From an uncultured Dialister sp. (GTDB lineage: Bacteria; Bacillota; Negativicutes; Veillonellales; Dialisteraceae): DNA of 8,888 bases. Under the pieces are notes generated by a model that had not been told where the DNA came from, made no database searches, and saw only the letters and a list, made by a program, of their open reading frames with translations. Made by a program: the position numbers and the translations under genes. This document shows, in pieces, positions 1-6,404 of the stretch. The stretch is taken from NCBI GenBank assembly GCA_900545785.1, contig URAA01000061.1:1-8888 (forward strand). The letters are read 5' to 3'. How positions within the stretch are numbered: position 1 is the first letter of the stretch; every line of letters starts with the position of its first letter.

Positions 1-15
1 GTGCTCTTCCGATCT
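1..15. other. Probable Illumina adapter remnant at contig edge
   Basis: The first 15 bases, GTGCTCTTCCGATCT, are identical to the 3' end of the standard Illumina read-2 (TruSeq/multiplexing) adapter, including the terminal T used for ligation. The addA reading frame happens to stay open through it, so it could be mistaken for coding sequence. Genuine genomic sequence most likely begins at base 16. The match is recognised from memory, and a 15-base identity at the very edge is hard to explain otherwise. Confidence 0.88.
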
Positions 16-17
16 CC

Positions 18-1679
18 GACAAGGACGGTATCGCTCCCCTGCTACGCACCATTTTTGACGATTCCGATTATATATCGCTCGTGTCCGGTCTTCCGAACGG
101 TGCTTTCCGCAAAACTCATATAGAAGCTTTTTATAACTTAGCTCTTGAAAGAGATACATCAACGTTGAGCGGCTTATTTCCTTTTCTTGAATATCTCCGT
201 AAATCAAGACAGGAATTTAAAACCGCCGCTCCCGCAGGAGAAAGCAATTCCGTCCGAATCATGTCCATTCATAAAAGCAAAGGCCTTGAATTTCCCGTGG
301 TGTTCTTGGCGGATACGGCAAAGAAATTTAATACCATGGATTTAAGAAATGTAGTTGTTGTCGATAAAAGCATGGGAATCGGTATTCATTATCTGGATAA
401 GAAACATCATGTCCGCTGGCCCACCTTATATCAGATCGCATTAAAAGCAAAATCCCTTAAAGAAACACAGGCCGAAGAAGCGCGACTCCTCTATGTGGCC
501 ATGACAAGAGCAAGAGATAAGCTTTACATCCTTGCCACTCAGAATGATTTCTTAAAGAATCTGCAAGGAAAATTAATTCCTCTCGCGGCCGATGAGAAGA
601 AAAAGATGCATCCTTTGCCGGGTCATTTGACGGGAAACGGGAATTCCTTTCTTTCATGGCTTTTGCCTGCCGTTGCAAGACATAAGACAATGCTCCCTTT
701 ATGGGGATATACAAATCTTTCGCCGGTAACGGTAGAAGACGCCCCCTCCGACAAGGATACAAACTTTACTTTGGAAATCACACCTTACAAAGATTTACTT
801 ACCGAAGAAGAGATTCTCGGTGAAAACTCATCGGATGAATCGGATACACTTTCCGATAAAGAATATCCGGTCGATAAATTTCTTTCCCTCCCGGACATTC
901 CCGTACCGTCTTGGCTTGATCATCAGCTTACATGGAAATATGATCATTCCGGTGCCGTGAATACGCCGGCAAAACTGACTGCTACTTCCGCTGTCCGATT
1001 GAGGGAACAGGAGGAGTCCCGCGCAGCGGATGAAGAACCTTTTGCATCGATCACTCTTGCACCTGACGTGGAAACCGGTGATGAACTCCCTTCCGACTAC
1101 GCCGATCCGCCCGAATTTTTACGTGCGCCGTCGCAGATTTCGGGAACGGCTTACGGCACACTCATGCATAAAGCCATGGAACTTATCGATTTATCCCGTA
1201 TACCGCCGGAAGAATCCGCTCTCCGTGAAGAAATCACGGCCCTCTATGAAAAAAACGAATTCACTTCCGATGAAAAAGACAGTCTTCTCCGCCGCTCCGG
1301 ATTACATTCTCCCATAGAAAGTATTCTGCAATTCATGACAAGTCCGCTGGGATCTGCTGTAAAGAACGCCGACAAGGTGAGAAAAGAACTTGCTTTCTCT
1401 TGTCTTTTCCCTGCTGCCCCTTACTACCCCGCTTGCGAGGAAGGGGAAAAAATATTTCTTCAAGGCGTCATGGACTGCCTCTTGGAAAAAGACGGCAAAT
1501 TAATCATCATTGACTATAAAACAGATCATGTGAAAACTGAGGATGAATTGCGAAAACATTACAAAGTACAGCTCCTCATTTATAAGGAAGCGGCAGAACA
1601 GATATTGAAAAAACCGGTCGTCGGATTATATATCTGGTCCTTCCGGCTGAACAGAATGATTGCCATAGATAATGCATAA
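18..1679 (+). CDS. addA: ATP-dependent helicase/nuclease subunit A (AddA), C-terminal part, 5' truncated
   Basis: This is the C-terminal part of AddA, the helicase-nuclease subunit of the AddAB complex that resects double-strand breaks for RecA-dependent repair (the Firmicute counterpart of RecBCD). The frame is open from the contig edge; the GTG at 81 is internal, not a start. Counting from that GTG, UvrD/Rep motif V is seen near residues 58-75 (SVRIMSIHKSKGLEF) and motif VI near 133-150 (EARLLYVAMTRARDKLY). A variable acidic linker follows (about 215-350), then a RecB-type PD-(D/E)XK nuclease: His363 in GTLMHKAME, Asp465 in GVMDCLL, Asp478-x-Lys480 in IIIDYKTD, and Gln497/Tyr501 in VQLLIY. 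All expected nuclease residues are present, so this end looks functional. AddA is normally about 1,200 residues, so roughly half is missing, including Walker A. It ends with tandem TAA TAA running into a terminator. addB would be expected upstream, outside the window. Confidence 0.93.
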   Translation, partial: DKDGIAPLLRTIFDDSDYISLVSGLPNGAFRKTHIEAFYNLALERDTSTLSGLFPFLEYLRKSRQEFKTAAPAGESNSVRIMSIHKSKGLEFPVVFLADTAKKFNTMDLRNVVVVDKSMGIGIHYLDKKHHVRWPTLYQIALKAKSLKETQAEEARLLYVAMTRARDKLYILATQNDFLKNLQGKLIPLAADEKKKMHPLPGHLTGNGNSFLSWLLPAVARHKTMLPLWGYTNLSPVTVEDAPSDKDTNFTLEITPYKDLLTEEEILGENSSDESDTLSDKEYPVDKFLSLPDIPVPSWLDHQLTWKYDHSGAVNTPAKLTATSAVRLREQEESRAADEEPFASITLAPDVETGDELPSDYADPPEFLRAPSQISGTAYGTLMHKAMELIDLSRIPPEESALREEITALYEKNEFTSDEKDSLLRRSGLHSPIESILQFMTSPLGSAVKNADKVRKELAFSCLFPAAPYYPACEEGEKIFLQGVMDCLLEKDGKLIIIDYKTDHVKTEDELRKHYKVQLLIYKEAAEQILKKPVVGLYIWSFRLNRMIAIDNA

Positions 1680-1680
1680 T

Positions 1681-1760
1681 AAAAAGAACCCGCCCTGATG
1701 TATCCCGAAAAGTCGGACCAAAAGTCGGACTTTAGGACTTCCCATCGGGCGGGTCTTTTT
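1681..1760. terminator. Bidirectional intrinsic terminator between addA and the nitrilase gene
   Basis: CCCGCCC (1689-1695) pairs with GGGCGGG (1747-1753), extended inward by GATG/CATC (1697-1700 with 1743-1746, one bulged T) and outward by an A tract (1681-1685) facing a T tract (1756-1760). With runs of A and T on both sides it can stop transcription from addA (plus) and from the convergent hydrolase gene (minus). The 42-base apical region is unusually long and holds a tandem 11-bp repeat, described separately. Confidence 0.88.
1708..1730. repeat. Tandem 11-bp direct repeat inside the terminator loop
   Basis: AAAAGTCGGAC occurs at 1708-1718 and again at 1720-1730, separated by one C. The second copy overlaps a small palindrome, AAAGTC-G-GACTTT (1721-1733), and the first can form a minor hairpin (CCGA 1705-1708 with TCGG 1713-1716). 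This makes the terminator loop a branched structure instead of a short tetraloop. No function is evident; slippage duplication is the simplest explanation. Confidence 0.6.
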
Positions 1761-1769
1761 TATTTCAAT

Positions 1770-2567
1770 TTATTTCACTACATCCAATTCGGGCCTTCTG
1801 TCTTTGAAAACATGGATGGTTTCTCTGATTTGACTGATGACTTCCGTATCAATTTCTCCCACGGCAATTCCTTCTTCACTCCCGAGAGTGCATACATCAT
1901 TCCCCCAAGGATCCAGTAACAAGGAGTTTCCCGCATACTGTGCCTTTCCGGAAATGCCTCCCTGATTCACCGCGCAAAGATACATCTGATTTTCCACCGC
2001 TCTTGCACGGGTCAGTATATTCCAGTGAAATACCCGTGCTTCCGGCCATGCGGCAGGAATGAAAAATAAATCTGTCTCTCCTTCCAGCACCGACCTGCGG
2101 ATCAGTTCGGGAAAACGGATATCATAACATAAAACCATGGAGCAGGAAATTTCGTCCAGCTTGAAATGTACCGTATGGTTGCCGCCTTTAAAAAATATCG
2201 GCTCTTTCGCAAAAGAAAACCCGTGAACTTTGTCATATTCGGCAATGTTTTCGCCGTTTCTGTCAAAAATATAAGATCGATTATAGACATCATCACCGAT
2301 TAAAACTGCTGCCGACCCTGCCACCAGATTGACCCTGTGTTTTTTTGAAAATCCGGAACAAAATTCCTTTGTCCTCTCCCCTTCTTTGTCCGCCAGATCC
2401 TTTAATTTGTGGGAAATATAAAATCCCGTATTCCACGTCTCGGGAAGCACCAATATATCGGGCTCGTTTTCCATCGCTTTCTCCATGAGTTCCCGGGCAT
2501 GTTCATAATTATAATCCGGATCTGCCAATTTTACCTGCATTTGTATGAGGGCAATTTTCTTTTTCAT
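1770..2567 (-). CDS. Carbon-nitrogen (nitrilase-superfamily) hydrolase, omega-amidase-like
   Basis: This is a 265-residue cytoplasmic enzyme covering the whole nitrilase/CN-hydrolase domain, close to the usual 255-280 residues. The catalytic triad is visible: Glu43 in LVLPETW, Lys113 in YDKVHGF and the nucleophile Cys147 in LCYDIRFPE. The family hydrolyses amides or nitriles. The CYDIRFPE signature and overall layout resemble the omega-amidase / MtnU-YafV group, which removes the amide from alpha-keto acid amides such as 2-oxoglutaramate or the methionine-salvage product 2-oxo-4-methylthiobutyramate-type compounds. No methionine-salvage gene is visible nearby, so the substrate is not settled. 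The ATG at 2567 is preceded by GGAG at 2577-2580 with a 9-base gap. It lies 90 bp downstream of the TonB receptor gene on the same strand, with a weak terminator candidate between them, so cotranscription is uncertain. It converges on addA. Confidence 0.9.
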   Translation of the reverse strand: MKKKIALIQMQVKLADPDYNYEHARELMEKAMENEPDILVLPETWNTGFYISHKLKDLADKEGERTKEFCSGFSKKHRVNLVAGSAAVLIGDDVYNRSYIFDRNGENIAEYDKVHGFSFAKEPIFFKGGNHTVHFKLDEISCSMVLCYDIRFPELIRRSVLEGETDLFFIPAAWPEARVFHWNILTRARAVENQMYLCAVNQGGISGKAQYAGNSLLLDPWGNDVCTLGSEEGIAVGEIDTEVISQIRETIHVFKDRRPELDVVK

Positions 2568-2617
2568 CTTCTTTGTCTCCCATATAATAATCTGTTTTCC
2601 TTTATCTTATCATTTTC

Positions 2618-2643
2618 GAAAAAATAAAACCCTGCTCTGCGGG
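2618..2643 (-). terminator. Weak intrinsic terminator candidate after the TonB receptor gene
   Basis: On the minus strand, CCCGC-AGA-GCAGGG (2643 down to 2630) forms a five-pair stem with one bulged A. It is followed by a T-rich run, TTTTATTTTTT, reaching about 2619. The stem is short, so termination would be partial at best; read-through into the hydrolase gene is plausible. Confidence 0.4.
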
Positions 2644-2657
2644 AAAATTTTCTGCCG

Positions 2658-4787
2658 TCAGAACGAATATCCGGCAGAAATCATATAATTTCTTCCATCA
2701 CCCGCATAATAATGTTTCGTTGCCATTTCCACATCATAGTATTCTCTGTCCAATATATTATTCACTGCCAGCTGTACCGATATATTTTCATTGACTTTAT
2801 AGTTGGCATTCAGGTTTAACAGAAAATGTGCATCTGCCGACTTGAAATGCCCTGATTGGACTCCCGGTTTATTTCTTGCAGAGATGAACGTGCCGTCCAT
2901 ATGAACGGTCCACGGGTTGTTGGTATAGGTCAGCCCCGTATGGAAGAGATGGCGGGGCGTATCATAATTTCTTTCCCCTTCTACTTTTCCCGACTGCCAC
3001 GTGTAATTCAGATATCCCGACCATTTATCACTAAAGGAATGATCCACTGCCAGTTCCACACCTTTTGTTGTGGCTTTCCCCATATTTCTGTATTCCGATT
3101 CATCTTCATTGAGGTCATAGACATCTATAAAGTCTTTCGTCTTGGCATAAAAGACATCTCCATGGAAATTTGTCCTGCCGTTGATCTTTTTCTTTACTCC
3201 CAGTTCCCAATTGTCCGTTGTCTCCGGTTCCAAGTCGGGGTTCGGCAGATATCCGTATCTCGTCGATTTTCTGTACACCTGATAAAGAAGGGGCGGATTG
3301 AAAGATTTTCCGAAAGAAAGATAGATGTTCGTATCCGCATCACGGGCATAACTTACGGAAAGTTTGGGAGAGAATTTGTAATAACTGCCGGACGCAAATT
3401 CTTCTCGCTCCTGATTATAATATTCGCTGTATCCTCCGTATTTCTTATAGTGATCATATCTTCCGCCGATATATGCCGTCCACCTGTCGCCGACATTCCA
3501 CTTGTCTTGGGCATACAAAGACCATGATTTTGATTTCCCGCCCAATTTTTGATCATTCTCATTGGGAGTCACCTTGCTGTTCCATTTTTTCCAATCGGAG
3601 ATCACCGTATATATAGTCTCGTCAAACTGTTCTTCCCCGTAAGAGGCGCCGAATAAAATAGTATGCCGGTTTATCTGCCATCTTTTATTGATATCAAAAT
3701 TCCAGTTTTTTGAAGGATAAATCGTCTTTTTTCCGCCGCCGTTAAAATCGGAATCCAAACTTCCTTTTTTATAGTCCGGCTGGGTGTACCCGTCTTTCGT
3801 ATAACGGGTCATTCCCCAATGGACATGTATTTTGTCTTTCTGATCGTTATATGTTAGCGAGTGCATATCATAAGTCCGTCCGCCCCTTGTTCCGTAAAAA
3901 CTGCTGAACGGTGAATCATTGAAATCAATCCCCGGCCACAGCTGTTTTCCCGAATCATCCCGGACGTAGGAATTTGGATTTTCATATTTCCATGAATAAT
4001 TGGAATGGAGATATTTATAAGTCAGTTTTCTGTCATCATCAAAATCATATCCGCCGCTGAAGCCGTAACTTTCGGACATGACCGCCTTATTTCCCCGCTC
4101 GCCCATAATCTTTTTTCCGTTCGCATCGGTTATTACGGTACTTAAAGGATACTGCCTCGCACCGGATACGACTGCCGGAAGATAACTGTTCCATCCGTCG
4201 GTAGAACGGCTTTCATAAAAAACGCCATAGGTAAATTTATCTTTCCTGCCGTTGATGTTGTATCCCTGCTTCACCGTGTTATGACTTCCGTAACCGAGAT
4301 TGACCGCACCGTGTACCCCGTTTTCTTTTGATGACTTGGTCATGATATTGATGACGCCGCCTACGGCACGGCCGCCGTATAATGCGGATTGCCCGCCGCT
4401 TACGACTTCAATTTTACGAATATTTTCCACGGGAATCATATTCCAATCGACAGAGCCGTTCCAACCGCTGTTCATTTGCTGCCCGTCCACAAGAACCAGA
4501 ATATCTTTTGATGTGTATCCTCTCAGATTGACACCGCCTTCTATCGTATCTTCCGCTTGCACGCCTGCTATGGCGGCAACTGCGGCGGCAGCGTTGGGAA
4601 TATTTCTTTCCTTGATCTCTTTTTCCGTGATAATCTGCACCTGTGCCGGTACGTCTTGCGTATCTTCCGCCTGCCTCGTTGCTGTCACGGTCAGCCCCTT
4701 CAGTTCATAAACCGGCATAGGAGCCCCATATACGGCCGTTCCGCTCAACGATAATAAGACTGCTGCCAAAAGTACCCGTTTTGCCAA
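2658..4787 (-). CDS. TonB-dependent outer-membrane receptor (CirA/FepA/BtuB-like)
   Basis: This is a 709-residue outer-membrane active-transport channel driven by TonB-ExbBD, typically for ferric siderophores, heme or cobalamin; the ligand cannot be told from sequence alone. The N-terminus is a Sec signal peptide (basic MAKR, a hydrophobic run to about residue 16, cleavage near 21-22). A TonB-box-like LTVTATR follows at about 32-38, then the plug domain to about 155, with typical NLRGY, VLVDGQQ, IEVVSGGQSALYGG and GGVINIMTK segments. The rest is a 22-strand-type barrel rich in alternating aromatic strands, with a C-terminal GRNYMISAGYSF ending in Phe, as needed for BAM insertion. The gene starts with TTG at 4787: GGAGGGG at 4794-4800 lies 6 bases upstream, and the frame has no better ATG nearby. 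It has its own promoter and is probably regulated by metal or ligand. No TonB, ABC-transporter or periplasmic binding-protein gene is adjacent. Confidence 0.93.
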   Translation of the reverse strand: MAKRVLLAAVLLSLSGTAVYGAPMPVYELKGLTVTATRQAEDTQDVPAQVQIITEKEIKERNIPNAAAAVAAIAGVQAEDTIEGGVNLRGYTSKDILVLVDGQQMNSGWNGSVDWNMIPVENIRKIEVVSGGQSALYGGRAVGGVINIMTKSSKENGVHGAVNLGYGSHNTVKQGYNINGRKDKFTYGVFYESRSTDGWNSYLPAVVSGARQYPLSTVITDANGKKIMGERGNKAVMSESYGFSGGYDFDDDRKLTYKYLHSNYSWKYENPNSYVRDDSGKQLWPGIDFNDSPFSSFYGTRGGRTYDMHSLTYNDQKDKIHVHWGMTRYTKDGYTQPDYKKGSLDSDFNGGGKKTIYPSKNWNFDINKRWQINRHTILFGASYGEEQFDETIYTVISDWKKWNSKVTPNENDQKLGGKSKSWSLYAQDKWNVGDRWTAYIGGRYDHYKKYGGYSEYYNQEREEFASGSYYKFSPKLSVSYARDADTNIYLSFGKSFNPPLLYQVYRKSTRYGYLPNPDLEPETTDNWELGVKKKINGRTNFHGDVFYAKTKDFIDVYDLNEDESEYRNMGKATTKGVELAVDHSFSDKWSGYLNYTWQSGKVEGERNYDTPRHLFHTGLTYTNNPWTVHMDGTFISARNKPGVQSGHFKSADAHFLLNLNANYKVNENISVQLAVNNILDREYYDVEMATKHYYAGDGRNYMISAGYSF

Positions 4788-4793
4788 TTCAAA

Positions 4794-4800
4794 CCCCTCC
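4794..4800 (-). promoter_or_regulatory. Strong ribosome binding site fixing a TTG start for the TonB receptor
   Basis: GGAGGGG is read on the minus strand six bases ahead of TTG at 4785-4787. The encoded signal peptide begins directly at that codon (M-A-K-R-V), so the combination supports TTG initiation over any internal ATG. Confidence 0.8.
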
Positions 4801-4813
4801 CCTTCTTAATGTA

Positions 4814-4838
4814 TTTAACTTAAGATCTTTTAACTTAA
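4814..4838 (-). promoter_or_regulatory. Direct-repeat operator candidate at the TonB receptor start site
   Basis: TTAAGTTAAA (minus-strand sense) occurs twice, at 4838-4829 and 4823-4814, with a 15-bp period. A central AAGATCTT palindrome (4822-4829) lies between and overlaps the inner edge of one copy. The pair straddles the predicted transcription start and touches the -10 box, where a repressor would block RNA polymerase. It does not look like a canonical Fur box. The repeat is seen directly; the operator role is inferred. Confidence 0.45.
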
Positions 4839-4866
4839 CCATATCATAAATCTTATATATTGTTAA
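4838..4866 (-). promoter_or_regulatory. Promoter of the TonB receptor gene
   Basis: On the minus strand, TTAACA (4866-4861, five of six matches to the -35 consensus) is followed after 17 bases by TATGGT (4843-4838, four of six). A TG one base ahead of the -10 box makes it an extended -10 promoter. The predicted transcription start is near 4831, giving a leader of about 45 bases ahead of the ribosome binding site and TTG start. Confidence 0.6.
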
Positions 4867-4894
4867 ACTGACATATTTTATTTTTATTTATTTA

Positions 4895-4940
4895 TAATAA
4901 AAAAGCCGCAATAAAACCGCCCCGTTTCAGAGGCGGTTTT
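4895..4940 (-). terminator. Intrinsic terminator of glmM
   Basis: On the minus strand, AAAACCGCC (4940-4932, read as its complement) pairs perfectly with GGCGGTTTT (4921-4913) around a 10-base loop. It is followed by TTTTATTGCGGCTTTTTT down to about 4898. It sits just past the glmM stop codon and separates the cda-glmM unit from the TonB receptor gene. Confidence 0.85.
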
Positions 4941-4951
4941 CCCGTCTGTTT

Positions 4952-6295
4952 TTATTCAATTCCCAATTCCTGCTCAACCGCAGAAGCGATATCGCCGATA
5001 ACACTTTCCAATTGATCTGTATCTTTACCTTCCCCCATGATACGAATGAGCGGTTCCGTACCGGAAGCACGAACCAATATGCGGCCGTCATTTCCCAATT
5101 CTGCTTTTGCCGCTTCTATGGCATTCCGTATCAATTCATTTTCTTCCCATCCGTTTTTGCTGTAAACAGTCACATTTTTCAAAATCTGAGGATAGGTGGT
5201 CATAAGTTGACGAAGCTTCGATAATTTTACTTTTGAATCCCGAAGTACGGACAAAGTTTGCACGGCAGTAACGAGACCGTCCCCGGTCGTATTGAATTCG
5301 GGGAAAATAATATGTCCCGACTGTTCTCCGCCGATAGAATAATTATGAGCTCTCATTTCCTCGAGTACATAGCGATCTCCTACCTTGGTGGAGACCGTTT
5401 TACAGCCGTATCGGGCAAGAGATTTTCCAAATCCCATATTGCTCATGACCGTATTTACCACCATATCATCATGAAGACGGTTTTCTTTTTTCATCTGCAC
5501 CGCATTGATGAACATCAAATGATCTCCATCCAAGATTTCCCCGTTTTCATCGGCAAAGAGGCAGCGATCGGCATCACCGTCATTGGCAATTCCGCAATCG
5601 GCTCCAAGTTTCACCACCATTTTTTGAAGGGTTTCCATATGGGTGGATCCGCAATCCTTATTGATATTGACTCCGTCCGGCTCGCAGAAGAGCGCAGTCA
5701 CTTCCGCTCCCAATTCGCGAAGAATATCCGGCAAAAAATCACCGGCTGCTCCGTTGGCGGAATCCGTTACGATTTTCATGCCTTTGAAATCACCTTTAAC
5801 GGTAGAAATTATATATTCTTTATACTTCAGCGCCAATTCTTTTTTATGGCGGATCACACCGATATTTTCTCCGGTGGGACGGACAATTTCTTCCTCTTTC
5901 CTCAAGATGTTTTCTATTTCTTCTTCGGTTTTGTCCGGCAATTTATACCCGTTCTTGTCGAAAAATTTGATTCCGTTGTCGGGAAAAGGATTGTGGGACG
6001 CGGAAATTACCACACCCGCATCATATCCCATCGTTCTTGTCAAAAAAGCAATCCCCGGTGTCGGGATCACTCCCACAATATCCACATCCACGCCGGAAGC
6101 GCAAAGTCCTGCAGACAAAGCTGCCGTGATCATGGAACCTGATATACGCGTATCCTGTCCGATCAAAAAACGATGCCTTTTCTTTTCTCTGGAAAAATAT
6201 GCACCGGCAGCACGGCCCAATTGATAAGCCAGTTCGGGCATCAGTGTTGAATTCACCACGCCGCGCACACCATCAGTACCAAACAATGTAACCAT
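4952..6295 (-). CDS. glmM: Phosphoglucosamine mutase
   Basis: GlmM interconverts glucosamine-6-phosphate and glucosamine-1-phosphate in the cytoplasm, feeding UDP-GlcNAc for peptidoglycan and, in an outer-membrane organism, lipid A. At 447 residues it is full length. The alpha-D-phosphohexomutase domains appear in order: N-terminal FGTDGVRG (5-12); the phosphoserine loop ISASHNP with Ser100; the metal loop DGDADR with Asp239, Asp241 and Asp243; the sugar-binding GGEQSGH (322-328); and the C-terminal phosphate loop RASGTEPLIR (409-418). The ATG at 6295 has GGAGG at 6303-6307, 7 bases upstream. It follows cdaR by 109 bp, in the conserved cdaA-cdaR-glmM order. In other Firmicutes GlmM binds CdaA and lowers c-di-AMP synthesis. 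A separate promoter and a leader hairpin lie in the gap before it, so it probably has independent expression besides read-through from cdaAR. Confidence 0.97.
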   Translation of the reverse strand: MVTLFGTDGVRGVVNSTLMPELAYQLGRAAGAYFSREKKRHRFLIGQDTRISGSMITAALSAGLCASGVDVDIVGVIPTPGIAFLTRTMGYDAGVVISASHNPFPDNGIKFFDKNGYKLPDKTEEEIENILRKEEEIVRPTGENIGVIRHKKELALKYKEYIISTVKGDFKGMKIVTDSANGAAGDFLPDILRELGAEVTALFCEPDGVNINKDCGSTHMETLQKMVVKLGADCGIANDGDADRCLFADENGEILDGDHLMFINAVQMKKENRLHDDMVVNTVMSNMGFGKSLARYGCKTVSTKVGDRYVLEEMRAHNYSIGGEQSGHIIFPEFNTTGDGLVTAVQTLSVLRDSKVKLSKLRQLMTTYPQILKNVTVYSKNGWEENELIRNAIEAAKAELGNDGRILVRASGTEPLIRIMGEGKDTDQLESVIGDIASAVEQELGIE

Positions 6296-6318
6296 TGAAT
6301 TTCCTCCACAACTTTAGT

Positions 6319-6352
6319 GACAGGAAATAGCTTACTTATGATATTCCCTGTC
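6319..6352 (-). promoter_or_regulatory. Stem-loop near the 5' end of the glmM leader
   Basis: GACAGGGAATA (6352-6342, minus sense) pairs with TATTTCCTGTC (6329-6319) over 11 bp with a single G-U pair, around a 12-base loop. It begins about 6 bases after the predicted glmM transcription start and ends 11 bases before the ribosome binding site. There is no T tract, so it is not an ordinary terminator. It may stabilise the transcript's 5' end, be an RNase processing site in the cdaAR-glmM read-through RNA, or act as an inverted-repeat operator in DNA. Confidence 0.6.
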
Positions 6353-6364
6353 GCAAATTTCATT

Positions 6365-6393
6365 ATGATACAACGGATTTCCGATTTCGTCAA
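6365..6393 (-). promoter_or_regulatory. Internal promoter ahead of glmM
   Basis: On the minus strand, TTGACG (6393-6388) and TATCAT (6370-6365) each match the vegetative sigma-factor consensus at five of six positions, and are spaced by exactly 17 bases. It lies in the cdaR-glmM gap, with a predicted start near 6358 and a leader of about 62 bases. Confidence 0.72.
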
Positions 6394-6404
6394 TCACTCG
6401 AAAA

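Noticed and set aside
1030..1317. A 95-codon frame within addA in another phase
   Set aside because: It lies inside the clear AddA reading frame across the nuclease region and has no independent support.
1708..1730. CRISPR-like repeats
   Set aside because: There are only two 11-bp copies separated by one base inside a terminator loop; no spacers or cas genes are present.
1698..1919. A 73-codon plus-strand frame starting inside the terminator
   Set aside because: It begins within the stem and loop of the addA terminator and runs antisense into the hydrolase gene. It has no domain or start signal.
2856..3527. A 223-codon open frame on the plus strand
   Set aside because: It is antisense to the TonB receptor barrel; its composition is that of a reverse-strand shadow.
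4841..4860. A Fur box in the TonB receptor promoter
   Set aside because: The AT-rich segment has only partial palindromic symmetry (about six of nine positions) and does not fit the GATAAT repeat pattern well enough to claim.
5258..6142. A 294-codon open frame on the plus strand
   Set aside because: It is wholly antisense to glmM, whose motifs are all intact. The predicted protein has no recognisable domain, and no ribosome binding site was seen.
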